A stretch of 64,000 nucleotides of DNA. Origin: Mermis nigrescens (taxonomy: Eukaryota > Nematoda > Enoplea > Mermithida > Mermithidae). Location of the stretch: NCBI GenBank assembly GCA_036768485.1, contig JAVLUZ010000401.1, forward strand, positions 930,001 through 994,000, in the 5' to 3' direction. The position numbers and the translations under genes were made by a program. Of this stretch, positions 43,101 to 53,569 are shown piece by piece; the first letter of the stretch is position 1, and every line of letters begins with the position of its first letter. The notes beneath the pieces were generated by a model, which was not told where the DNA came from, did no database searches, and saw only the letters and a program-made list of their open reading frames with translations.

Positions 43101-44701
43101 CTCACACGCACTGAGTGCATGAGAATCATCATCTTTCTGCTTCATTATATAAGCTAGCAAAGAAAAAGGATCAAAAAATAACATTATTCATGGCTCACTT
43201 AGCACACATATCATAGGAGCATGACGTCAGGGGGGACAGTGAAAGGTGAAATCGCAATTTTTGGTCGTACAGGGCAAAATTTGGAATTTTTGATAAATTA
43301 GTTACATTTTCAGGCATTATTATATCAAAACTGTTTAAAAATGCACTGTTTTTGGCCTAAATTGCCCGCCATTCTTAACTTTTGGACTCTCCATTAGGAT
43401 AATATTCCCCTTTTACCCTATTGTGCATGTATGACATAATCACTTTTTTACTAAATTACACACAAATAAATCCAAAAAAAGTACTTATCTAGAAATTTCA
43501 TGATATTTTAGCTAATTTACAGCAAAAATGTAGCCAGAAAATGTTAAAACGCTGAGGATATTAGCTTCATGAAACAGGCATTGGTGAAAAATGATGTACG
43601 AATAGTGTGAAGTAAGTGCAGCTTTACAGTATACCGTGTAAATTACTTCAATGTTCAGGAGAAGTAAGGTACAATGTGTGCACAAAATACCTAAAATTTT
43701 CAGAAAATGCTAGAAAATCATTATATTTTTGTAAACAAAACTTGCGCAAACATGCCAGTAAGCCTAAAAAAATCACAATATCACTCTGTTATAGTCAAAT
43801 CTTTTGATGATATTGCTTTTGGCGTCACCCAAGGAAGAAATATTAAATCTCATATAGCATATAATTCAAAAAACCCAACACATGGGGGTGTTGGAGACTA
43901 TTTCAAAAATCAGTAAAATGTGTTTTTCTACTTCATTTAATTTAATTTCAGAAGACAAAAAGACAAGGATGAGCTCCACTAGCATATTGACAATGCAGAA
44001 TAATGACAAAAAAATGCAGCAATGGTTTAGGGCCGATTGGGTGAAAATTCGGGAAAATTGTATGTATTTCCTACACACAACTGTCGGCGTCTTAGCCTCA
44101 AAATTTCGTAGATATCTTTGTATGTTCTGGTTCAACCTGTAATATTCTTCTTCAAAAGAAGCATGTGAAATAAGCATATTTTTTTACAAAGTGAATTAAT
44201 CTTATAAGTTCACACAAAATTTACCCATTTTTTCTCACACATTGCAGAATTCTTGATCACACTATGCGAAATTCTTATGATTTTTTGTGCTTTAATATAA
44301 TTTTCGACAAATATGGCTAAAATTTCATTTAAAATCTATATCTTATTGCATAAAATCAAGAAATTCAAGCAAGTTGATGCACAGAAAGATTGAGAAAGCA
44401 TGTCATTATCAGAAAAGCTACAAGTTTTCATTGTTTTGCTCCAGTTTTCTATGTAATTTTAACCCGATAGAGATGATTTTTTTAAAAAGCTAGGCTACTG
44501 TGATGTTAATGTGGCCAGTGGGCATTTTCAAAAAAGTTAGAAAATGCACTTTTTGCCATATATTCTGATATTATTTCTGAAATATAAGCCAATTCAGGCT
44601 CATTTAACATTTCTTTCTATGCAGGTATTCATGCGGCACACATCACTTAACTGTATTTTAAGTACATATTATCACAAGGTCAAAACACAAAGAAGTATTA
44701 T
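40101..44701 (+). repeat. Left giant terminal arm
   Basis: Reverse complement of 48377-52896 with small differences. The outer 650 bp carry sub-repeats of the type TAAGCCTAAGTGTAAACT and TACTAAAATTTGG. 41850-44701 is AT-rich, and its frames (for example 42934-43122, 43866-44177) are not kept in the other arm. Confidence 0.9.
41008..41808 (-). CDS. Free-standing N-terminal module of Polinton polymerase B (266 aa)
   Basis: An intact ORF starting MHKNMDINEFYTLNELH. It aligns along its length with the N-terminal module of the inner Polinton polymerase (10690-10030). Shared features include VTGIAKLE/VTGKAKLD, WEAVRKGDKNRYT/WEAIRKGDKSRCT, VKKIQNVLIPIYQLNVY/VRKIQTVLSPTYQLKVY and HYDLITRVP/HLDLITRVP. 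It stops two residues after LITRVP, just where the polymerase copy goes on into its Cys-rich zinc region and exonuclease. A TATATAA box lies about 40 bp upstream. The role is unknown. In protein-primed systems this region could be a priming or terminal protein, which is inference. Confidence 0.75.
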   Translation of the reverse strand: MHKNMDINEFYTLNELHKPIHAKKFNSFAKAYTLKFEKMNQWTDIYRILNLIFKDVIRRLLHDHPPDCKVGIEIKHPRLYSSVLVPFTTAQNINAEQILSLIERVAQSKKDFCLSEAMIWQVIIVDINAQWGTGLQKDVKEFCKSGGAFIKITSNDNLSLPRAVVTGIAKLENSSDWEAVRKGDKNRYTKQKQLARELLSKASLNLAAETYDLEAVKKIQNVLIPIYQLNVYCNGSKIYEGPEADKVINLYSTDNHYDLITRVPNL

Positions 44702-45534
44702 CTATGTATGTCTCAAAGAGCACAAACGAAATTTATTAAATGTGGCGAAGATGTGCTGAAGATAATTCGAAATTTGAATAATTCCACATCAATTCACGGG
44801 TTTTGATGCACAACACGGTATAAACAATAATATCTCAGGCGGATAATTCTAAATCTGCATGTATACCTTCAATACAGTATGCATTCTAACAAATTAATGA
44901 AAGGATGAGCTCAAGCTTGATATGTACATACATCAATCACCACCGTACGTGCATACGTTATAACTTTATTTCATGAACTAGCAGTTGATAATTTATTATA
45001 GAAGATTGAAAATATTCTTCACCGCTGTTTTAGCATTTATATTGATTTTTGAGGGCGTTTAGACCCAAAAAACGCAATTTTTTACCCCCTTCTGCAGATT
45101 GATCATGCTCTCCATCTTCACTCAACACGGAATTCTAGCGCAAAAAATGAGATAAATTAGCATTTTTCCACACGTAACTCTATGTTTAACTAAAAAACAT
45201 TAGGAAATAGCAAATATAATGTATGTTCGTGATAATTAATGCTGAAATTGCCGGATGAATGAAGCACTAATTAGTTATTGGTTACAAAAATACACACATT
45301 CACCTACAAAATGAGTGAAAAACTATGGAAACTACCTATTTTCTATAAGATTATGCCAACAAGGAGTCTTAAATATTTAGGAAAATTGAAGAATTTTTAC
45401 AAGTTTATGTAATTTATTGTTTCTTAGGCACACAGGAAAAATAACAATGTATGCGTTTTAAATAAAATTTTTGTTTTTAGAAATTAGGGTAGAGGATTAT
45501 AAGGTAGAGGGATAATTCCCCAACGTACAACAGG
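44702..45534. other. Left part of the unique centre, no gene seen
   Basis: AT-rich. About 45130-45430 resembles 46165-46445 in direct orientation (words GATAATTAATG, GAAGCACTA, TTTTCTATRAGATTATGC). Confidence 0.5.
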
Positions 45535-45639
45535 CTATAAATTTAATTCATGCACAAGCTTATGTATTTGATGCTCAGCAGTGTTTAAAGTAAGATTTAA
45601 CCAAATGGCGCGCCCTTCTGGACTCAAATTTCGCCACAT
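45535..45639 (-). CDS. 34-aa ORF, possible continuation of the 87-aa gene
   Basis: Reads MWRNLSPEGRAIWLNLTL and on to HKLVHELNL. It is in the same frame as the 87-aa ORF upstream, separated by a single TAA at 45646-45648, so the two may once have been one gene. No known domain. Confidence 0.35.
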   Translation of the reverse strand: MWRNLSPEGRAIWLNLTLNTAEHQIHKLVHELNL

Positions 45640-45645
45640 TTTGGA

Positions 45646-45909
45646 TTAAAGAGGCGCTTTGATTTCTTGCATGGATTTTTCCAAGTTTATGGCAAAATAC
45701 CAAAAAGCGCGCAATTTTCGTCTACCTGTGAGCTCATGCATATAAGAGTAGTTTGCAGCGGCTAGTTTCCACTGTGCTTTATAGTCGGCACAAAAACGTT
45801 CCCAAAAATAGGACGCCACACAGGCTAAGTCATAGTTACTATAGCCATCGTGTATGAAATGGTAGGCCAGCTGAGAGCAAAAAAATTGAAAACATTCTTC
45901 AGCCATCAT
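45646..45909 (-). CDS. 87-aa unknown protein of the giant-arm element
   Basis: Starts MMAEECFQFFCSQLAYHFIH and is rich in aromatic residues, Cys and Ala, probably helical. A TATAAATA box (45939-45946) lies 30 bp upstream, exactly as for the other Polinton genes, which is the main reason to accept it. The product is not recognised. It is the only credible gene of the unique centre. Confidence 0.5.
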   Translation of the reverse strand: MMAEECFQFFCSQLAYHFIHDGYSNYDLACVASYFWERFCADYKAQWKLAAANYSYMHELTGRRKLRAFWYFAINLEKSMQEIKAPL

Positions 45910-45938
45910 GCATACATAACTTTTTAAATATACTCTGA

Positions 45939-45946
45939 TATTTATA
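45939..45946 (-). promoter_or_regulatory. TATAAATA box of the 87-aa gene
   Basis: Minus-strand TATAAATA, 30 bp upstream of the ATG at 45909. Confidence 0.55.
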
Positions 45947-47205
45947 ATCTTAATTTTATTACAAAAGGTGGTTTCTTTTCTTTAGCTGTAGCCTTAGTTT
46001 CAGCTAGCTGACAATGTGAGAAAATACTGCTCTCTGGTGGTGCTCAAATATATTCTACGTATTTGTACACATTTGTATGTAAAAAATGCGTTGAAAGAGC
46101 CGTGCTCAACAAATTACTGAGATATATGCTTTGTAGTTTTCTGAAATTATGCAATAATATAGCACACAAAATGCGACAAATTATCATTTTCGCACATAGA
46201 TCTAGTAAGGAAAAATCAGAAAATAGCGAATATAATGTATATTTGTGATAATTAATGATAAAACTGCCTTACATATGAAGCACTAGCTAGTTATTTGATA
46301 ACAAAACTGCATGGTGAAAAGGCATTAATCAACCAAATGTGCAAAAAGCTAGCAAAATTAGCCGTTTTCTATGAGATTATGCTAGCAAGGTGTCACAAAC
46401 ATTTAGGAGAATCGAGGAATTTCTCTACTTAGCGTAATAATTATGATAACAGGAGAACAGAGCTGCATGATTATTTTTAAATTTTTTGTGAAGATCACTT
46501 GAATTATGGTCCTCAAAAGTAATCTAAAGTGATTTAAAAATTATGTTCAAGTGTCCTTAGATCATTGAAGAGATGTAATTTTGTCTTAAATGGGTTGCAT
46601 TAAAGTTAAATCTTTCTTAGCCGTGTTTATAATATGTTTCACAAAATCTTGCACATGGAGAGCTATCGTTTAATTGATGTAAATTGCCTGCAAAAGTGGT
46701 TTAAAATGAACCAGCAATCACACTACTGTGCACAGAAGTCGACAAAGATATACAGCTTTATTGTAATCATGTACATTAATAAGCCGTAAACTGTTAGTAT
46801 TCTCTACACCTAGTAGTTGTGTAAAGTTTGCACTATTCATTTGTTGTTAATATGTAGTCTATACTACAAATTTATTTTACTACCAAATCAAAGCGTTAGT
46901 GTTCCTTACATTTGATATTTGCGTGAAGTTTTTGAATTTTTGCCGAAAATCTTTGCCTTCTAATTTACCAACATCCCGCCTTTTCCATTTTCTTGAAGTT
47001 TAAAATCTTTTATAATTCTCTCATAATTTAATGGTAGGTTTTAACTTTAAGTTTCTCTTGGTTTACAACTCTCGCTTAGCAAGCTCATTTTTCAAAACTT
47101 TTTCATAGTGATCAGATTAGTTGCGTTTAGTTTGGAATTGGTGGACGGTCGTTATTTTATTACTCGGCTTAAATAAACCAAGTGACTATCTTTTGATTAT
47201 TTTCT
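45947..47205. other. Right part of the unique centre, no gene seen
   Basis: AT-rich. It contains the second copy of the direct repeat (46165-46445). Nothing else is supported. Confidence 0.5.
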
Positions 47206-47219
47206 TCATCGCAAATTCA

Positions 47220-47302
47220 AACACCCAATTTTCAATTTGAAAATTGACCCAATTTTCAATTTGAAAATTGATCCAATTTTCAATTTGAAAATTGAAAATT
47301 GA
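47220..47302. repeat. Three tandem 24-bp units, each a palindrome
   Basis: Units of ATTTTCAATTTGAAAAT flanked by CA and TG repeat three times, and each unit is self-complementary. The short minus-strand frame over it (FKLKIGSI repeats) is a by-product. Confidence 0.85.
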
Positions 47303-47611
47303 GTGTTTTCAATTTCAAAAGTCACAACACATTGTGCTTGTGTATTGATTGAGTGAGGATTTGCAATGTGAATTCGTTGGTTAAATTTTTGTGCTTGATT
47401 ATAAGTGAACTGCACATTAAGAAGAAATAACTTAATGCAGTTTTAATTTGAAAATGGATGGTGTCAATAAGGTTGTCTTGTTTAAAAAGGATAATGCTGA
47501 TGTTAAGAACAATATTGTTTTCCGCGTTCTTGGACTGTTGTCATTATTGTGGCATGTTACTGATTGTGTTTACTGACTGATGTACTGAAATCACGCTAAT
47601 TAAAAGTAGTG

Positions 47612-48374
47612 TACTAGCAAAGAAAAATGCTCCGATGGAACAAAAAAGATGAATATACTTGGAATTGTGGATTATTATGGATGTAAAAGGAGGGGACTAG
47701 GAAAAATCTACCTAAAGTCGGAAAATCTGCTAAAAATCACACTTTCTCTAAGCAACGCAAAAAATCGATGTATATTCTGCGGCCTCTAAAAAAGTGTCTT
47801 TTTTAAATAATGTTCGAAGTTTCAGATAAGAGTGTATAAACGAAATCTATCAAGGTTACTTTTTTAAATTGCTGGCACCTGATTGATAGAAAACTAAGAG
47901 GTATTGTATTTAAAGTTGTTTTGTTTTATGAGCATTATAGCAAGCAAAGCAGGAGCCGATTGATTAGTGCACACAATCGTTTCGGGCATGCTAGTGTATC
48001 TACATTAAGTCTGTTTCAAGTCAACTTACGTGTTTCCTACTGTTTTTAACCAACCATGTCTTCAATTGTCTTCGATGTTTGCTATTTCATTCAATTGGCT
48101 TGGAAGACTGTTAGTTTACTTAATATCATTTCCCATAGCTACTGCATAGCTAACGTGCTGCTGTTTCAATCATTGTTATGGTTGAATATTTATTTTAATC
48201 TGTTGGCCGCAGAATATACATCGATTTTGCGTTGCTTAGAGAAAGTGTGATTTTTAGCAGATTTTCCGACTTTAGGTAGATTTTTCCTAGTCCCCTCCTT
48301 TTACATCCATAATAATCCACAATTCCAAGTATATTCATCTTTTTTGTTCCATCGGAGCATTTTCTTTGCTAGTA
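47612..48374. mobile_element. Foldback MITE with TIRs of about 170 bp
   Basis: Left TACTAGCAAAGAAAAATGCT and its reverse complement at the right end (48374 leftwards), alike for about 170 bp (to about 47785 and from about 48205). No transposase. No clear target duplication. It ends three bases before the right giant arm begins. Confidence 0.75.
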
Positions 48375-48376
48375 GC

Positions 48377-51300
48377 ATAATACTTCTTTGTGTTTTGACC
48401 TTGTGATAATATGTACTTAAAATACAGTTGAATTATGTGTGCCGCATGAATACCTGTATAGAAAGAAATGTTAAATGAGCCTGAATTGGCTTATATTTCA
48501 GAAGTAATATCAGAATATATGGCAAAAAGTGCATTTTCTAACTTTTTGAAAATGCCCACTGGCTCACATTAACATCACAGTAGCCTAGCTTTTTAAAAAA
48601 ATCATCTCTATCGGGTTAAAATTACATAGAAAACTGGAGCAAAACAATGAAAACTTGTAGCTTTTCTGATAATGACATGCTTTCTCAATCTTTCTGTGCA
48701 TCAACTTGCTTGAATTTCTTGATTTTATGCAATAAGATATAGATTTTAAATGAAATTTTAGCCATATTTGTCGAAAATTATATTAAAACACAAAAAATCA
48801 TAAGAATTTCACATAGTATGATCAAGAATTCTGCAATGTGTGAGAAAAATGGGTAAATTTTGTGTGAACTTATAAGATCAATTCACTTTGTAAAAAAAAT
48901 ATGCTTATTTCACATGCTTCTTTTGAAGAAGAATATAACAGGTTGAACCAGAACATACAAAAGATATCTACGAAATTTTAGAGGCTAAGACGCCGACATT
49001 TGTGTGTAGGAAATACATACAATTTTCCCGAATTTTCACCCAATCAGCCCTAAATCATTGCTGCATTTTTTTGTCATTATTCTGCATTGTCAATATGCTA
49101 GTGGAGCTCATCCTTGTCTTTTTGTCTTCTGAAATTAAATAAAATGAAGTAGAAAAACACATTTTACTGATTTTTGAAATAGTCTCCAACACCCCCATGT
49201 GTTGGGTTTTTTTTGAATTATATGCTATATGAGATATAATATTTCTTCCTTGGGTGACGCCAAAAGCAATATCATCAAAAGATTTGTCTATAACAGAGTG
49301 ATATTGTGATTTTTTTAGGCTTACTGGCATGTTTGTGCAAGTTTTGTTTACAAAAAATATAATGATTTTCTAGCATTTTCTGAAAATTTTAAGTATTTTG
49401 TGACACATTGTACCTTACTTCTCCTGAACATTGAAGTAATTTACACGGTATACTGTAAAGCTGCACTTACTTCACACTATTTGTACATCATTTTCAACCA
49501 ATGCCTGCTTCATAAAGCTAATATCCTCAGCGTTTTAACATTTTCTGGCTACATTTTTGCTGTAAATTAGCTATAATATCATGAAATTCCTAGATAAGTA
49601 CTTTTTTTGGATTTATTTGTGTGTAATTTAGTAAAAAGTGATTATGTCATACATGCACAATCAGGCAAAGGGAATATTATCCTAATGGAGAGTCCAAAAG
49701 TTAAGAATGGCGGGCAATTTAGGCCAAAAACAGTGCATTTTTAAACAGTTTTGATATAATAAATAATGCCTGAAAATGTAACTAATTTATCAAAAATTCC
49801 AAATTTTGACCTGTACGACCAAAAATTGCGATTTCACCTTTCACTGTCCCCCCTGACGTCATGCTCCTATGATATGTGTGCTAAGTGAGCCATGAATAAT
49901 GTTATTTTTTGATCCTTTTTCTTTGCTAGCTTATATAATGAAGCAGAAAGATGATGATTCTCATGCACTCAGTGCGTGTGAGTGGCCCAAAATAGCATGA
50001 AATCGCCTATGGGGGTCATAATTTCTTTTTTTATGAGCACATATGGTTAGGTAGACACCATTATATTCAATATAGTTCAACAATTTTTTATTTTTTTTTT
50101 GCTTGGCAAAACAATAAATTGCTGGTTTTCCCATAAAATTAATACACACATAACAGAAAAAGGTCTTTAAAAACCTTGTGTGAGCCTCAGAATCATTGAA
50201 ATGCGTGTGTAAGAAGAAACAGAAAGCTTTCTAGGATACCAGTACATCATAGAATTCTTGGTTATGTATACTTTTTTCTAAGAATTTTCAGTTTCAAATC
50301 AAATTGCTAGTAACACTTACTATAATATTTCTATCATTTGCCACTTTTAGTTGACTATATTCTAGCTAATACACCCTGTGGAATCCTTTATACATCTAAG
50401 GTGTAGCAAGTTTGATTTTATCCATCGTTTTTTATGAACTTCAGTCAAGGTCAATCATAAATCATACAAGATATAGCTAATAACTATGCCTTTTTGAGTT
50501 TTTTACCATATTATTTCTTGTTTTGACCTTTCATCCTCTAAAATGTTCCATTGGAATGCATAATTTAATCTCAGAAATGCTACATTACTCTGATTATTTC
50601 TTTACAATTCCACTAAGCATGCTGTAAGTTTCTAAATATATTCTACCTTAGGTCATACTATATCGACTGTTTTTTAATTTTATTGTGTTTTTCTATTCAA
50701 CAATTATTTTCAGCTTTCTCTTTTGTATCACCTCTTGGGTTCAACAGCCTCTACTTTCTGCAATATATAATTCATTTATACAATTTTTGTATGAAATCAG
50801 CCAAAATATCTAAAATATATAGTCAAAAATTAGAAAATATATAAAATATAGTGAGAAAACGGTCCCAAATATAGTCAAATGGAACTCTAATGCATAATTT
50901 CCTGCGTAACATATACTTTGTGGACTCTAAAATTTACTATTTTTAGAGATTATCTGTACATTTCTGCCTGATTCATCTCAACTGCACTGGCCACAATCCC
51001 ATAATTTCACTAAAATAGTGGCAGCCTCTCAAAAATGAGCATATTCAGGATCAAACATACTTTTCAAATGAAAAATAATGTTTGAGTTTGATAAAAGATT
51101 AGTCTTGATGACATATATGTAAAATTAATTTAGTTGTACAACCACTTTTAGTTAAATGAAGATTGTTAATCCTTGGGCGGGTCAGGGCATGTTTTGCTTA
51201 AACCCGTGAACTTGATGTTTCAAGTAGAGCATATATAACCAAATAATAGCAAAAACGCAAATTTTATTTGTAACAATGCATAAAAATATGGATATTAATG

Positions 51301-52896
51301 AATTTTACACTCTAAATGAACTTCATAAACCCATTCATGCTAAAAAATTCAATTCTTTTGCAAAAGCGTACACTTTAAAGTTCGAGAAAATGAATCAATG
51401 GAGATATTTATTGTATTTTGAATTTAATTTTTAAAGATGTTATTAGGAGACTATTGCATGATCACCCTCCCGACTGCAAGGTCGGTATTGAAATAAAACA
51501 TCTGCGTTTATATTCATCTGTGTTAGTTCCATTTACTACAGCTCAGAACATTAATGCTGAACAAATTCTCAGCCTCATTGAACGTGTAGCCCAGTCAAAG
51601 AAAGATTTTTGTTTAAGTGAAGCCATGATCTGGCAAGTCATTATTGTTGATATAAATGCACAATGGGGCACTGGCTTGCAAAAGGACGTTAAGGAATTTT
51701 GCAAGTCTGGTGGTGCTTTCATTAAAATTATATCAAATGATAACCTGTCTTTACCTCGTGCAGTTGTTACTGGAATTGCTAAATTAGAGAACAGTTCTGA
51801 CTGGGAAGCCGTTAGAAAAGGTGATAAAAATTGTTATACAAAACAGAAGCAATTAGCCCGAGAATTACTGAGCAAGGCAACTTTGAATCTTGCAGCGGAG
51901 ACATATGATTTAGAAGCTGTTAAAAAAATTCAAAATGTTTTGATACCCATTTATCAGCTCAATGTATACTGCAATGGCAGCAAAATTTATGAAGGACCTG
52001 AAGCCGACAAAGTTATCAATCTATATTCTACTGATAATCATTATGATCTTATTACCTGTGTACCTAATTTATAAAAATTCTGATGATCATTTTATGTTTA
52101 TTTTGTTCCTCTGGCCAGTACCTGTCTTGAAACACAGCGTGACTGGACAAGACGTCATTTTGTTTAGTTTATATGATGATTATGATTACATCAATTATTG
52201 AAAACCATTATTAAAAACAATTATTTATATCAATTTGCATTGAACATTGCATGCCCTTCTGGGCATATCCCCCATTATTGTTGCATATGTATCTTATATG
52301 ATTTGATCTAGGATACTCAGAAATTCATCTTAATCAGTGCTTAAACTTAATTTACACCCCCATTTGAGTCAGCTATTTCACATTTTTAGGACTAGCTTAA
52401 GTTATGCTTGTTGGTGCTTTTTGTTTAGGCTACACCTCCACCCTGGTTTTTTAGGCTTAGGGATAAGACAGTTAGCATATGTTTATATTTACACCCCCAC
52501 TCAGGTCAACTACTACAGGACTGGCTCAGTTTACACTTAGGCTTCAATTCGGGGTTGCACTCTCTAACTATTTATTAGTACACCAATTTGGGTTAAGTAT
52601 TGTGGTTTACACTTACACTTAGTTTACACTTAGGCTTCAATTTGGGGGTTGCACTCCCTTACTATTTTTCAGTACACCAATTTGGGCTCGCTCAGGTTAA
52701 CTATTTATTAGTCTACCAAATTTTTAGTACACGGTTTTGGGCGTGCCCGGGTTAACCTTCATTATTAGTGTACTAAAACATTAGTATACCAATCTGCACC
52801 CTGAGAAAAGCCAGGGTGCAAACTCCGCCTACTTTGCCTATGCTTAAGCATTGCCTATCCTTAACCATAAGATCCAGGCTGCCCCCCTTAACTACT
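48377..52896 (-). repeat. Right giant terminal arm
   Basis: Reverse complement of the left arm. It ends CCTTAACTACT at 52896. Its inner end touches the small foldback element ending at 48374. Subterminal copies of GGCTTCAATTYGGGG-like words are more numerous here (52540-52700) than in the left arm. Confidence 0.9.
51276..52074 (+). pseudogene. Right-arm copy of the polymerase N-terminal module, frameshifted
   Basis: Same gene as 41008-41808 in the opposite arm. A 2-bp deletion near 51402 (TGGAGATATT instead of TGGACTGATATT) breaks the frame about 42 codons in. The rest, from about 51418 to the same stop after LITCVPNL, stays open. There are only a few other substitutions. Confidence 0.85.
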
Positions 52897-53122
52897 CGCC
52901 TATGCTAGCAGCTCCGCCAGTGCTAGCAGACACTACAGGGGGCGCCAGTGGCACTGTCTGCTGAGCGTCTTCCATCTGACGCTGCTGACGTCTTACCGTT
53001 ACTTCTAAACGCTCCAATTGCTCTCTCATCCGTTCCATCGTATTTGTTGGTCGTAAGCTCGTAGAGATTTTACGACTGCTCATTGGATTTTGATAATCTA
53101 AAAATATGTAAATATGGCGCAA
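52897..53122 (-). CDS. Coiled-coil ORF cut off by the giant-arm element
   Basis: The frame holds MSSRKISTSLRPTNTMERM, then REQLERLEVTVRRQQRQMED, a clear heptad-type helix, then a Pro/Ala/Ser-rich tail that ends two codons before the element end. It may be a gag-like or host exon whose rest was lost or separated. A splice acceptor-like AG lies near 53105. The family is unknown. Confidence 0.35.
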
Positions 53123-53569
53123 GAAAATTATTCAAGATCCGTTAATTGACTGCAACTTTGTAGCTATTTCACGTTTCTTTCAATTATCTGAAAAATAGCA
53201 CGAGAAAAATATTTAAAATCATTTGTCTGAGGATATTTCATGTCTAATCCTTCAATTTCGGATTATATTTCAAAATATCGTTAAGAGAATAATTAAATAA
53301 TATAATTGTAGGATTCAAATTCGTTGGCGCTCCGGATTTCGAAATAGCGTTGAACAGAAAGCTTGCAAAATTCAATGAAATATGCAAACAGTAAAAGGAA
53401 TTTAGGCAGAGAGAGAGAGGAGTTAAATAATCTAAATAAGCATCAATCAAACAAAGATAATTGTAGCAATTAAGCTAAGAGCGTACAATAACTGAACCAA
53501 GTATGGACTAATATTTTATTTCGTTAGCTATGCGCCTGATGCTACACTATAATAGTTGATTATGCAGTG
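53123..53569. other. AT-rich stretch, no gene seen
   Basis: Could be an intron between the coiled-coil segment and the ORFs at 53570-54347. No recognisable repeat. Confidence 0.35.

Larger units (their letters stand above)
40101..52896. mobile_element. Polinton-derived element with giant inverted terminal arms (12.8 kb)
   Basis: Both ends read inward as AGTAGTTAAGGGKGG and then CCTGGATCTTATGGTTAAGG. The inverted arms extend about 4.6 kb (40101-44701) and 4.5 kb (48377-52896) around a unique centre. The terminal AGTAGTTAAG and the palindrome TGCTTAAGCA (40147-40156, 52841-52850) match the outer Polinton end at 14223. The arms encode a polymerase-B N-terminal module and the centre has a small gene with a TATAAATA box. 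No capsid, integrase, ATPase or polymerase catalytic domain was found. The flanks (AATGGG and CGCCTA) do not match, so no target duplication is visible. Confidence 0.8.

Noticed and set aside
43866..44177. 103-codon frame in the left giant arm
   Set aside because: The matching right-arm sequence is broken by small indels, and there is no TATAAATA box. It is likely chance.
47206..47415. 69-codon frame with FKLKIGSI repeats
   Set aside because: By-product of the three 24-bp palindromic units.
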